Assembly: GCF_002807685.1 (NCBI RefSeq)
Contig: NZ_PEAX01000003.1
Span: 248,001 to 312,000, forward strand
Source: Neoalteromonas flava
GTDB taxonomy: Bacteria; Pseudomonadota; Gammaproteobacteria; Enterobacterales; Alteromonadaceae
Reading direction: 5' to 3'
Length of the DNA: 64,000 nt
The notes under the pieces: model-generated
Databases searched by the model: none
Told to the model about the DNA's origin: nothing
The model's input: only the letters and a program-made list of their open reading frames with translations
Part shown: positions 17,628 to 27,512 of the stretch, in pieces
Position numbering within the stretch: the first letter of the stretch is position 1
Layout: each line of letters opens with the position of its first letter
Position numbers and translations under genes: made by a program

Positions 17628-20600
17628 ATGTTTTACCATGTGTACAGAATAGAAAAAAACTCGACTATCTTGCTCCGCCTATACCCATCAAACAAACTCG
17701 AACACTTGGTTACATTGTTGGATGCAGTAATGACTGCGTCGCGTGAATGTGATTCACCTCAGAGTGTCCTAAAACCGCAAACTATTTTGGTTGAGAGTTT
17801 AGGTATGCAGCATTGGTTGAACATGCAATTGGCCGACCTTAGCGGGATCGCGATGAATTTGCAGTTCCCTATGCCAACGCGATTTATGTGGCAAGTCGCG
17901 CGTCATATTCTGGGTGATGACCAGGTTCCATTGCAATCTACCTACAAACGTGAAGTACTGGCTTGGCGCCTTTATCGACTGTTTCAGCAAGAGTCGTTTT
18001 TGCAACAAGGCGAGTTTAGCGACTTGCGTAACTATCTTCTCGCACTCCAGCAGAGGAGTAGCACCAAGGCAAATGCGAGTGTATTTGAATTTGCCACGGC
18101 CATTGCCGATGTGTTTGAACAATACATGTTGTACCGACCAGATTGGCTGTTTGCTTGGGAAAGCCACGACACGGTCACTAATGATGAACACGGAGCCGAT
18201 ATTGAACAATGGCAAGCGGCTTTGTGGCGAGCCTTGGTGGCCATTGAACCGCTACATCCAGCCGCTTTACATCGGCAAGCGATTAACGCTTTGGCAAGTG
18301 CAAAGCGGGACCAGTTAGATGGGCTCCCTGCGAATATCTATGTGTTTGCATTAAATACGATGGCACCACAATTAGTGGAGTTTTTTAGTGCATTAGCCAA
18401 TCACTGTGATATCCATATATTTCATCTAAATCCGTGCATGGATTACTGGGGCGATTTGCAAACCGATCGGGCGCGCGCACGCGCGACTCAGCTTGCCACG
18501 TGGTTAGACGAATCTTCGCCAAATCCAATGTTGGCCAATATGGGGCAACAAGGTCGGGATTTATTTAATCTTTTGCAGCAACAACAATTATTCGAAATCG
18601 GCGCATTTGAGAACCCACTGGAGCAACCTAAACCGTTGGATAATCTCTCCCCAACGCTTCTGCAGCAAGTTCAGTCTGCCATCTTTAATGGGGTCAGGCG
18701 CTTACCCGATATGCCGCAGAATGAGGCCGATAGCTCGGTGACTATCGTTGCGACCCACAGCCCATTGCGTGAACTACAAAGCTTACACGATCATTTGCTC
18801 GCACAATTTCAACAGGATCCAACATTACGTCCACAAGATGTGCTGGTGATGTGTCCGGCTATTGAAGATTATACCCCGTATATATCTGCCGTTTTTTCAA
18901 CCCGTCGCACTGTTACTTCTGAGGAGGCTCGGCTTCCGTGCTCAGTGGCTGACAGGGCGCCGCTTGATAGTATTCCTGAAATTGCCATGTTCATGCGGTT
19001 ATTGGAATTACCCGACAGTCGCTTTGAAGTTACCGCAATCATCGAATACTTGCGAACCGAAGCCATCGCGACTCATTTTTCTATACAGCCACAAGAATTA
19101 CAATTGTTAGAACAATGGCTCGCCGCGGCAAACGTGCGTTGGGGCTTAGATCAAGAGCATAAGCGCAATATACTGCAGCAAGGGGATGTCAGCCTTGTCG
19201 TTGAGGATGATGGCGAGTTACGCAAGTACAGTTGGAAATGGGGGTTACAACGTTTGTTGCTGGGCTTATTGCATATTGATAGTGCGGTACTCATCGACGG
19301 TACGTTGACTGTTCCAGATGTGGAGGGTATTGCAGCTGAGGCTTTGGGTAAGTTGTGTTGGTTATTGGAGCTACTGGAAGAGCACCGAGGCAATCTACAA
19401 AAGCCGCGAACAATACCGCAATGGCAGGCGTATTTGCATCAGCTCAAACAAAGTGTTTTCGGCGACTTGTCGAATTCGACACGGGCAGCAATGCTGCTTG
19501 AAAGAGGGATTTCTGAATTAACTACACATGCTGAAATGGCTGACTTTACACAACCCATTGGTTTAGCCGAATTGCGTATTGCGCTGCGAGGCCAGTTTGC
19601 GCAGCCCGATGTCATCAATCAATTTATGACCGGCCAGGTTACGTTTTGCTCTATGCTTCCCATGCGCAGTATCCCATTCAAAATCATTGCACTTCTAGGA
19701 CTGAATGACGGAGATTATCCGCGCCCAAGTCAAGCTTTGTCGGTTGATTTGATGCAGCATCAGCCGCGTCGTTTAGGTGATCGTTCACGCCGTGGCGATG
19801 ACCGCTATTTATTTTTAGAAGCTATTGTTTCTGCTCGCAAACAAATCTATTTGAGTTATCAAGCACGGCAGGTAAAAGATAACTCGGAACGTCAGCCGAG
19901 TCTGGTGTTGCGCGAGTTTCAAAGTTATTTGGATAGCGATTATGGTATTCAAGGTTCAATACCCGTTTATCGCTATTATGCGACTTCGTTGCATGCGTTT
20001 TCAGCTCAGAACTTTCAGCAAAGTCAGGCGACCATGCTCAATAGTTACGATGCCGGGTGGTTTAAATTGGCTAGCGCACTGCAGCAGAGAAATAAATTTA
20101 AACCTACTATTCAATGGCCGATAAGAGCTGCATCCCCGCTCACGTTGAGCCCTGGTGAGCTGACTCGCGCCTTTCGTGATCCGCTTAAATATTTTGCGAA
20201 TCAAGGGTTGGGCTTGTACCTGGACCAACAGGAGCCACTGTTACAAGACGTTGAACCCTTCACCATTGATAACTTGACTCGGCATAACCTATTGCATGAG
20301 CTCCTAGACCAGGCATTATCTGGTGCTGAAGAGGGATCTTACTCGCGTATTACAGAACACTATTTTGCTGACGGTGCGGTTCCGAAGAATCCAGTTGTCG
20401 AGCAAACTTTAATTGAATGGCAGCAGGCTATCATTGCTTTGCGGGAAACTATAGGTGGGGAACCCTGTGAGCAGATACAGGGGCGCTATCAATATGAAAA
20501 TACCACTCTGCAGGGCACTATTGCGGGTTACAATTTGGCTGTCGGCTCGATACTTGGCACTACACTGCATTGGCATATTCGAGAATTTGCTGCGCGCCAG

Positions 20601-21059
20601 CATATGCAAAACCGTATTGAGCAGATGTTATGCAGTATTGCGCTAGACAAAGAGGTTGACGGAGTAGGGTACTGTCTAAATCATAAAGACACGGAAATCC
20701 AGATTGATCACATAGTTTATGAAACTGTCACACCCACCCAGGCTAAGCAGTGTCTTGATCTGCTGCTGGATCGGTTAATTTACCTGCAACAATCTCCTTG
20801 TTATTGGTTTATCGATTTAGCGGCGGTTGTGTGTCAACAAGAGCCTTTGCAAGATACAACTTCACTTTGGCAGGCCATAGAAAAGCAAACAACTCCTCAG
20901 CCTATGCAAACGACACTTGCGGACAGTCCGTATTGGCAACGCTTTAACCCTGACAATCAACTCCCTGATTTTAATGAATTAACGGCTATGTATGAAGTTT
21001 TTCGACCGTTTCTATCGGCGCATAAAAAGCTGCGTAAACAGAACAAGGGGCGAGCATGA
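17628..21059 (+). CDS. recC: exodeoxyribonuclease V gamma subunit RecC
   Basis: An 1143-residue subunit, close to the 1122 of E. coli RecC. RecC holds the RecBCD complex together, splits the duplex and reads Chi in its inactive helicase-like channel. Early residues LLRLYPSNKLEHL and SLGMQHWLNMQLADLSGIAMNLQFPMP match the RecC start; later FCSMLPMRSIPFKIIALLGLNDGDYPR and RSRRGDDRYLFLEAI match its well-kept central region. The start may be ATG 17628 or TTG 17670, as the family usually begins right before LRLYPSN; ribosome sites are weak for both. It overlaps recB by four bases. Confidence 0.95.
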   Translation: MFYHVYRIEKNSTILLRLYPSNKLEHLVTLLDAVMTASRECDSPQSVLKPQTILVESLGMQHWLNMQLADLSGIAMNLQFPMPTRFMWQVARHILGDDQVPLQSTYKREVLAWRLYRLFQQESFLQQGEFSDLRNYLLALQQRSSTKANASVFEFATAIADVFEQYMLYRPDWLFAWESHDTVTNDEHGADIEQWQAALWRALVAIEPLHPAALHRQAINALASAKRDQLDGLPANIYVFALNTMAPQLVEFFSALANHCDIHIFHLNPCMDYWGDLQTDRARARATQLATWLDESSPNPMLANMGQQGRDLFNLLQQQQLFEIGAFENPLEQPKPLDNLSPTLLQQVQSAIFNGVRRLPDMPQNEADSSVTIVATHSPLRELQSLHDHLLAQFQQDPTLRPQDVLVMCPAIEDYTPYISAVFSTRRTVTSEEARLPCSVADRAPLDSIPEIAMFMRLLELPDSRFEVTAIIEYLRTEAIATHFSIQPQELQLLEQWLAAANVRWGLDQEHKRNILQQGDVSLVVEDDGELRKYSWKWGLQRLLLGLLHIDSAVLIDGTLTVPDVEGIAAEALGKLCWLLELLEEHRGNLQKPRTIPQWQAYLHQLKQSVFGDLSNSTRAAMLLERGISELTTHAEMADFTQPIGLAELRIALRGQFAQPDVINQFMTGQVTFCSMLPMRSIPFKIIALLGLNDGDYPRPSQALSVDLMQHQPRRLGDRSRRGDDRYLFLEAIVSARKQIYLSYQARQVKDNSERQPSLVLREFQSYLDSDYGIQGSIPVYRYYATSLHAFSAQNFQQSQATMLNSYDAGWFKLASALQQRNKFKPTIQWPIRAASPLTLSPGELTRAFRDPLKYFANQGLGLYLDQQEPLLQDVEPFTIDNLTRHNLLHELLDQALSGAEEGSYSRITEHYFADGAVPKNPVVEQTLIEWQQAIIALRETIGGEPCEQIQGRYQYENTTLQGTIAGYNLAVGSILGTTLHWHIREFAARQHMQNRIEQMLCSIALDKEVDGVGYCLNHKDTEIQIDHIVYETVTPTQAKQCLDLLLDRLIYLQQSPCYWFIDLAAVVCQQEPLQDTTSLWQAIEKQTTPQPMQTTLADSPYWQRFNPDNQLPDFNELTAMYEVFRPFLSAHKKLRKQNKGRA

Positions 21060-24000
21060 CAATTGCGATGTCACCAAAGGCGAAAAATCTGGATGTCGTT
21101 GCTCTACCGCTCAACGGCGTTCATTTAATTGAAGCCAGTGCCGGAACAGGTAAAACATTCAATATTACCCGGTTGTATTTGCGTCTTATTATCGAATGTG
21201 GCTATTCGGTTCAGCAAATACTGGTGATGACATTTACCAATGCCGCAACGCAAGAATTGCGTGGTCGCTTAACCGAAGCGTTACAACATGCCTTGAGTTA
21301 CTGGACCAGTGCGCATTACCGAGTGGAGGCTTCAGACCCTGTGCTTGAAGCACTATATTCCAGCAATGAACCTGCGCAAGCAATGCAACGCATAAAAGTG
21401 GCGGTGCTAGAGATGGATGAAGCCGCGGTTTATACCATTCATGGTTTTTGTCAGAGGATGCTAAAGACGCTTGCTTTTGATGCGCATAACCCCTTTACCG
21501 TTACGTTAGAGCAAGACCATGCGCACATAGTTGAGCAGGCAGTTGAAGATTGGTTCCGTATTCTGCAGCGAGCTCCGGCTAAACTCAATGCTCTTAGTCA
21601 ACAGGGTTGGGACTCACCAGCATCTTTTAAGCGAGCGTTTGAAGCGTTGCTTTATCGCGATCAAAGCATCAATCTAGTGACGGCAGAACAACTTAAAGCA
21701 GATCATCAAGCGCGAATTGCGTTGTTACAAAGCCAATTCCAAGCGCAGATGGCTGAATTACATGCGCATATGTTGGCTCACGAGGCGGAAATTTGTGCGG
21801 CGCTTATCAAGGAACCTAAACATATCACTGAGCGTACGCGCGAATGGGAAATTTTATTAAATTGGCTTTCGGCAGGTAGCATAGAGGAAATACCAGCAGA
21901 AGTGGGGCGTTTTATTAATGGCAACCGTTACCGCGGTAACGACGTCATAAAAACGCTATTTGAACCCCTTAAGAATTTGCGCACATCAGTCATGTCCAGC
22001 GTCGCCAGTTTGAATAAAAAGGTACAGCAGCGTACTGACGCAAGCACCGTATTCAGCGAGGTTTTAACAGGGGTTACTTGGATCCGTGAACGCATCACGC
22101 AGGAAAAAGAGCGTTTGGGTGAAGTCGGCTTTGATGACTTGATCAAGCAGATGGCTGATGGGGTGGCACGTTCACCTGCCTTGGCGAGTCGTTTAAAACA
22201 GACCTATCCAGTCGCTTTGGTTGATGAGTTTCAAGACACAGACGCTTATCAATACGCAATTTTTGAATCTGTGTATGTTAAGTCAAACGCCCAGTCTAAT
22301 AGTCTACTGATGATGATCGGCGACCCCAAGCAGGCAATCTATGGGTTTCGTGGCGGGGATATTTACACCTACCTCAGAGCGCGTGACAGTGCTGATCACA
22401 TTTGGTTGATGGATACTAATTGGCGTTCCATTGCGGCCATGGTGAAAGCCTATAACCAACTTTTCAGCGGAAGGGCAGCTGATAGCACGCAGGGCTCCGT
22501 GTTTGGGGCACAAATAAGCTATCAGTTGGTGAATGCCACTGAACAGTCAGCTGCTGCTAAGAAGCCCTTTTATGACCCTCTGCAAACTGAGCGAGGCGCG
22601 ATAAATTACATTCATGCGTCTGCTGATGATGAAGCCACTCATGGGCAACAAGAAAGGCATGTAAAGCAATCGATAGCGCAGTGGTGCAGCCTTGAAATTC
22701 AGCGTTTATTGCGTGATGCAAAGCGTGAAGACAAGTTACTTAAACCCAATGATATTGCAATTTTAGTGCGCAACTGGCGCGAAGCCGAAGTCATGATAAA
22801 GGCATTGAGAAGCCAGGATATCAATGCGGTCTACTTGAGCGATAAAACGCCATTGTTTAGCAGCCAAGAAGCCGCTGAAGTGTTACGTCTGCTTGAGGGG
22901 ATTTGGTATAACCAGCGCGATAGATATTTACTCGCCGCACTATCAACTCAATTGCTGAGTATTCCGCTAACCCACCTACAAGAAATGCAAAGCGATCCGT
23001 TATCGCCATTGTGGAGTGAGTTACGAGTGAAGCTTGAAAGATTACGCAGCACTTGGTCGGATAACGGAGTATTGGCGCTGCTTTTTGCAGTGCTGCGCAA
23101 CGAGTATCAGCCTATAGCTAATAGCGAGCGGGCACTAACCAATTATTTGCATTTGGCTGAGCTGTTACAACAGCGTGAATTAGAACATGCGAATCCAGCA
23201 CAAACAATCCTCTGGTTACAGCAACAGATCCATCAGCCAGATCTGAGTGAAGCGTTTCAACAGCGCTTAGAGTCTGACGCTCAATTAATCCAAATTGTTA
23301 CCCAACATAAGTCGAAGGGACTTGAATACCCGATTGTTTTTATCCCTTTTGCAAATGAGTACACGGACCCGACTAAAGTGGGGAATCGTGAGAAAAGTAT
23401 TCTGCAATACTACGATCCGAAAACTGACCAACGGGTTTGCCAGCTGGGCGTTACCTTGCCAGCAGAGACCTTGTTGCAACAGCAAGAACTTGAAGAGACG
23501 GTAAGGCTTTTGTATGTCGCAATTACCCGGGCTGAGTATCGCTGTTATCTGGGGGTAGTTGATATAGCAGGGTATCACGCTTCAGCATTAGGCCGGTTGT
23601 TGAATATCACGGAAAATCCAGAAGTGCCGTGGTTACCGATGTTACAACACATTTGCAATGATGCTGAAATGCAGTCACATCTTCATTTTGCGCATGAACT
23701 CCCTAAGCATGTAGAAAGTTCGCACAATCCTATGGATGATGCTCCGTTAATGCTAAGCACATTTACTGGGCAGATAAACACGCAGTGGCAGCTCCATTCG
23801 TTTAGTGCGCTTACTCGATTGTCGCACGGTGCTGATTTAACTTTACGCGAGATTGAGTATGTTGCGGCAAAGACTGACAGTGAAGAGCAGCAAAGCAAAA
23901 AACAGCAAGCAGAGTTAGCCTTTAGGTTTAGATTTGCCAAAGGTGCGCAAGCGGGAAATTTTTTACATGATGTGTTGGAACACACTGATTTTAGTCACCC

Positions 24001-24703
24001 GGACTGGTCGACGGTTTGTGCAGCGGCTGATCAGCAGTACGCGTTGTTACGCACCGCAAAGCACCAAGCAGCCATGCAAGAGTGGCTGCAGGAAATTATG
24101 GTAACGCCGATCCAGTTAGGACAAGCCGGTACAACTCTCACCTTAAGCCAACTTGCCAACGCTCAGACATTACGCGAAGCAGAGTTTTATTTCCCTGTGG
24201 CCCAGGTTGACCCGCATCAGGTTTCTCAAATACTAGCGCAACATCGTCAACAGTTAGTTGCTCAGCGACTGTTGCCACAGGATGTGAACGTAAATTTAGT
24301 TTTAGGAGCATCAAGGGTATTGGAAGGCATGATGCATGGCTTTATCGATCTCATTTTTGAGTCTGCAGGCCGCTATTATGTGTGCGATTATAAATCGACA
24401 CATATGGGCGATAATCTGGATGATTACGCGCCTGCCGCGCTAGCATTGAATAATCTTGAGCATGCCTACGACCTACAATATTTAATCTACGCTGTCGCGC
24501 TGCAACGGATGTTGAAAAATATCCTACCTGATTATGACTTTGACCGTCATTTTGGTGGTGTAGCTTATCTTTATCTGCGCGGCATGCATCCCGACGGTAA
24601 AGATCAACAAGGGGTTTTCTATCATCCACTTACAAAATCCACTGTGGATGAATTAGATCAGCTGTTTACGGCGCATAAAGAAACCAAAGGCGCACTATGC
24701 TAG
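21056..24703 (+). CDS. recB: exodeoxyribonuclease V beta subunit RecB
   Basis: A 1215-residue 3'-5' helicase and nuclease (E. coli 1180). Walker A ASAGTGKTF lies near residue 30, helicase motifs follow (LVDEFQDTD, IGDPKQAIYGFRGGDIYTY, VTQHKSKGLEYPIVF, LLYVAITRAEYRCYL). The C-terminal nuclease domain has GFIDLIFE and VCDYKS near 1095-1113, with the catalytic Asp and Lys present, so both activities should be intact. The ATG overlaps the recC stop (ATGA). There is no ptrA between recC and recB, unlike E. coli. Confidence 0.97.
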   Translation: MTIAMSPKAKNLDVVALPLNGVHLIEASAGTGKTFNITRLYLRLIIECGYSVQQILVMTFTNAATQELRGRLTEALQHALSYWTSAHYRVEASDPVLEALYSSNEPAQAMQRIKVAVLEMDEAAVYTIHGFCQRMLKTLAFDAHNPFTVTLEQDHAHIVEQAVEDWFRILQRAPAKLNALSQQGWDSPASFKRAFEALLYRDQSINLVTAEQLKADHQARIALLQSQFQAQMAELHAHMLAHEAEICAALIKEPKHITERTREWEILLNWLSAGSIEEIPAEVGRFINGNRYRGNDVIKTLFEPLKNLRTSVMSSVASLNKKVQQRTDASTVFSEVLTGVTWIRERITQEKERLGEVGFDDLIKQMADGVARSPALASRLKQTYPVALVDEFQDTDAYQYAIFESVYVKSNAQSNSLLMMIGDPKQAIYGFRGGDIYTYLRARDSADHIWLMDTNWRSIAAMVKAYNQLFSGRAADSTQGSVFGAQISYQLVNATEQSAAAKKPFYDPLQTERGAINYIHASADDEATHGQQERHVKQSIAQWCSLEIQRLLRDAKREDKLLKPNDIAILVRNWREAEVMIKALRSQDINAVYLSDKTPLFSSQEAAEVLRLLEGIWYNQRDRYLLAALSTQLLSIPLTHLQEMQSDPLSPLWSELRVKLERLRSTWSDNGVLALLFAVLRNEYQPIANSERALTNYLHLAELLQQRELEHANPAQTILWLQQQIHQPDLSEAFQQRLESDAQLIQIVTQHKSKGLEYPIVFIPFANEYTDPTKVGNREKSILQYYDPKTDQRVCQLGVTLPAETLLQQQELEETVRLLYVAITRAEYRCYLGVVDIAGYHASALGRLLNITENPEVPWLPMLQHICNDAEMQSHLHFAHELPKHVESSHNPMDDAPLMLSTFTGQINTQWQLHSFSALTRLSHGADLTLREIEYVAAKTDSEEQQSKKQQAELAFRFRFAKGAQAGNFLHDVLEHTDFSHPDWSTVCAAADQQYALLRTAKHQAAMQEWLQEIMVTPIQLGQAGTTLTLSQLANAQTLREAEFYFPVAQVDPHQVSQILAQHRQQLVAQRLLPQDVNVNLVLGASRVLEGMMHGFIDLIFESAGRYYVCDYKSTHMGDNLDDYAPAALALNNLEHAYDLQYLIYAVALQRMLKNILPDYDFDRHFGGVAYLYLRGMHPDGKDQQGVFYHPLTKSTVDELDQLFTAHKETKGALC

Positions 24704-26553
24704 AACTAACCTTAGCGAATGTATTACTGCGTTACCATGGCCTCACGCCACTCGATTTCTACCTAGCAAAAAGTCTGTTAGAGCCGCTGCGTGTGAAATT
24801 GGACGAAGAGTGCTGGCACCGTTGTATGCATTATATAATGGCGTTGTCGTGGGCCCAGCGACACGGCAATAGCTGCTTACCTTTAGGTGAAATTGCAGAA
24901 CAGAACTGGTGGTGCGATCTTGAAGCGGATAAGTCTGGGTATCAGTTTGCAGACGATACGACGGTGCGGCAAGACTTGTTAACGCTTACGGAGTGCTTTA
25001 CTGACCCTGAATCTTTAGTACTCGCGGAAGATAAACTTTACAGCGCACGCTATTACCAATTTGAAGCTGACATTCAACAGCGATTGTCTACATTGCATGT
25101 GCATCTACCATGCTCTGATGAAACGTTAACGAAACTGCAGCATGCATGGCCTTTACTGTTTCCACCTAATGCCAGCGGCCCACAAGTTGATTGGCAGCAA
25201 GTCGCTGTTGCACTAGCGCAACAACAACGGTTGTTAATCTTATCTGGAGGCCCTGGTACGGGAAAAACCTATACGGTTGCGCGGCTCCTCGTGGCATTAC
25301 AATTGACCCAGCAAGAGAACCTGCGAATTGGCCTTGCTGCACCCACCGGAAAAGCCGCTCAGCGCCTCAGCCAGTCCTTGCAACAGTCGTTTAACTCCCT
25401 TGCTGAGGCACCAGAACTTGCATCTGACATTGCTGAAATAAACACGTCAGCAATAACGATCCATAGGCTATTGGGCTTAAGAGAAAGTGATGTTTCGGTA
25501 AAGTACGATAAAGAAAGGCCGCTGCCATTAGATATCTTAGTGGTGGATGAAAGCTCGATGTTAGATGTAGCAATTTTCGCCCGATTGCTGCGCGCTGTTC
25601 CGGACCATTGTCGCCTTATTTTGGTGGGCGACGCACATCAATTACCGGCAGTTGAAAGTGGCAATGTGTTGCCCAACATCATGCCAAAGTCAACAAACCA
25701 ATTGAGCTGTGTACAAGCAGAGTGGCTAAATAAATTGTTTTCGTCAGCAAGCCAGTATGTGGGCGAGGCGCCACAGCTAGTGAGTGCGATACAGCTGACT
25801 CATACCCACCGCTTTAGCGGTGCATTATCCACCTTTGCAAATAAAGTTTTGGCCAGTAAGCTGGATTCCACCCAGTCTGTTGAAGCTCACCAATATATTT
25901 CTCAGCTGTCGACCGACCCCGCATCTTCACTGCAGTTAATCGAACGGTCCAAGTTAACCTCTGCAATTCAGCAATGGGTGCATGATTACTATCTGCCGAT
26001 TGCACGCGAAACCTCAGATCCAGCCAAAGCATTGCACTTGGCCGCCCAGTTTCGTCTTCTATGTTGTGTTCGACAAGGACCTGAAGGCGTTGAAATGCTC
26101 AATGAGGCGATAGAGCAGGCGATTAAACGTCGGCTTGGCATTTCCATAGAGCAGCGCCATTTTCATGGTCAGTTGTTGATGGTTACGCAAAATATGCCCA
26201 GTGTCGGACTGTTTAATGGTGATGTTGGTGTGGTTTGGAATTCACCGCAGGCGGGGATGCGGATTGCTTTTTTACATGCGGACCAAGCCACAATCCGTTT
26301 CCTTGATCTGAATCGGATCAGCGCATTTGAGCGAGTTTTTGCAATGACTGTACACAAGTCTCAGGGCAGTGAATTCGAACATGTTGGCTTATTATTGCCA
26401 CGGGCGACTCCGCACGAGCTACTGTCTAATGCGCTGATCTATACTGCAATAACGCGAGCTAAGCAGTCCTTGTATTTATTTAGCGAAAAAGCTCAGTTTA
26501 TAGACGCAATACAACGTGATGGAGAGCGTTGGAGTGGATTAAAGCCGATTTAG
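24697..26553 (+). CDS. recD: exodeoxyribonuclease V alpha subunit RecD
   Basis: A 618-residue 5'-3' SF1B helicase (E. coli 608). Walker A GGPGTGKTYT lies near residues 184-193, Walker B region LVVDESSMLD near 281, then LILVGDAHQLPAVESG and, near 550, TVHKSQGSEF and YTAITRAKQSLYLF. The N-terminal domain (1-150) is the RecC-contacting part. The ATG overlaps the recB stop by seven bases, so the three subunits are coupled. No clear terminator follows within 200 bp. Confidence 0.96.
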   Translation: MLELTLANVLLRYHGLTPLDFYLAKSLLEPLRVKLDEECWHRCMHYIMALSWAQRHGNSCLPLGEIAEQNWWCDLEADKSGYQFADDTTVRQDLLTLTECFTDPESLVLAEDKLYSARYYQFEADIQQRLSTLHVHLPCSDETLTKLQHAWPLLFPPNASGPQVDWQQVAVALAQQQRLLILSGGPGTGKTYTVARLLVALQLTQQENLRIGLAAPTGKAAQRLSQSLQQSFNSLAEAPELASDIAEINTSAITIHRLLGLRESDVSVKYDKERPLPLDILVVDESSMLDVAIFARLLRAVPDHCRLILVGDAHQLPAVESGNVLPNIMPKSTNQLSCVQAEWLNKLFSSASQYVGEAPQLVSAIQLTHTHRFSGALSTFANKVLASKLDSTQSVEAHQYISQLSTDPASSLQLIERSKLTSAIQQWVHDYYLPIARETSDPAKALHLAAQFRLLCCVRQGPEGVEMLNEAIEQAIKRRLGISIEQRHFHGQLLMVTQNMPSVGLFNGDVGVVWNSPQAGMRIAFLHADQATIRFLDLNRISAFERVFAMTVHKSQGSEFEHVGLLLPRATPHELLSNALIYTAITRAKQSLYLFSEKAQFIDAIQRDGERWSGLKPI

Positions 26554-27039
26554 TTGTTGTGAGTTCTAGTTGAGTGTGCAGTTTGCTTGATGCAAAATTG
26601 CAGCATGAAATGCATGTTGGACTTTCGAAATATTTGAAACTGACAGCTGCTATGTATGTTCATTCGCCGGTCGACCTGACGAAAGTCAGGATCTGCTGTG
26701 TACGTATTTCAGACATCCAGATATTTCTAAAATGCCTGCTACGGAGCTCCTAATTGATGGTGGCCGGTTCAATGCTTTTGAACGTCTGCTTAGTGATGCT
26801 AAGCAGAAATATTTTTTTGTTTTGACCGTTTTAAACAGCCGTTTGCCCCTATAGTCAGGAAAACGACCCAATCGCGCGTTTTTGTCCAAAATGAAAATCG
26901 CGGAATTGTTTGGTATCCTTTGTATTCTTTGACTTTCAGGAACTTGGTAATCGTGGCACTATGGATAAAAACGAGCACAGGCTCGGTAGGAAAACGCGCA
27001 ACTTGCGCACTATTAAATTGTTAACTGGCCAAGGAATTT
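26554..27039. other. 486-bp gene-free region between recD and the cassette array
   Basis: No coding frame is supported here. Two good hairpins are present: CCTGAC-GAAA-GTCAGG (26675-26690) and CTGCTTAG-TGATG-CTAAGCAG (26786-26806), the latter followed after four bases by a seven-T run, so it may end the recBCD transcript. Near the right end lies GCGCAA-C-TTGCGC (26996-27008), next to the apparent start of the first gene cassette. No integrase gene or remnant was recognised. Confidence 0.5.
26786..26818 (+). terminator. candidate terminator downstream of recD
   Basis: An 8-bp perfect stem CTGCTTAG/CTAAGCAG with a five-base loop, followed by AAATA and seven T. The T run starts a few bases after the stem, which weakens the call. 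Confidence 0.5.
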
Positions 27040-27456
27040 ATGAGCATCGAATACAAAATCAATGAGCCCATAGGAACTGACCAATTTGTAGAGCTCCTAA
27101 AAGCATCGACACTGGGTGAGCGCCGTCCTATAGACGATAGGGCGTGCATGGAGGGGGTGCTTTTAAATAGCAACCTTATCGTTAGTGCCTGGCATAGTAA
27201 TCGGCTTGTCGGTATCGCCCGAAGCGTCACGGATTTTCACTATGCCTGCTACCTATCGGATCTGGCCGTAAGTTTAGAGTGCCAACGATCTGGTATTGGT
27301 AAGCAGCTCCAAATTTTGACTCAAGAGCAGCTTGGACCAAAATGCAAACTCATACTCTTAGCCGCTCCAGCAGCCAATCAGTATTATGAGCACCTCGGCT
27401 TTGAGCATAATCCACGTTGCTGGGTGCTTGATCGTGAATTGAGCATCCGCAGTTAA
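27040..27456 (+). CDS. GNAT family N-acetyltransferase (gene cassette 1)
   Basis: A 138-residue acetyltransferase. The acetyl-CoA loop is seen as DLAVSLECQRSGIGKQLQ (V/Q-x-x-R-x-G-x-G type, about 82-95), followed by LILLAAPAANQYYEHLGFEHN, which is the usual last strand and helix of the fold. It would move an acetyl group from acetyl-CoA to an amine; the acceptor is unknown. AAGGA stands just before the ATG. The TAA stop lies inside the attC1 R'' box, as in typical cassettes. GNAT genes are common integron cargo, including ones for antibiotic or toxin modification, but no such role can be read here. Confidence 0.88.
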   Translation: MSIEYKINEPIGTDQFVELLKASTLGERRPIDDRACMEGVLLNSNLIVSAWHSNRLVGIARSVTDFHYACYLSDLAVSLECQRSGIGKQLQILTQEQLGPKCKLILLAAPAANQYYEHLGFEHNPRCWVLDRELSIRS

Positions 27457-27498
27457 CAAAGCAATGCACGCGACAAGCGCGTGATTGCGACGTTATGT
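27452..27498 (+). other. attC-like recombination site 1
   Basis: GTTAAC, then arm GCAAT-G-CACGCG, loop ACAAG, arm CGCGTG-ATTGC, then GAC and GTTATGT. The arms pair over 11 bp with one extra unpaired G, the hallmark extrahelical base of attC sites. The outer boxes fit TAAC...GTTA. At 47 bases it is somewhat short for an attC. Confidence 0.78.
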
Positions 27499-27512
27499 GA
27501 GAAAGGTGAAAA

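Noticed and set aside
17799-18215. Long antisense open frame inside recC
   Set aside because: It is a shadow of a well-conserved recC coding frame, with no ribosome site or family resemblance.
26554-27039. A hidden integrase or broken gene left of the cassette array
   Set aside because: Reading all frames gave only short, motif-free pieces; no tyrosine recombinase motif was found.
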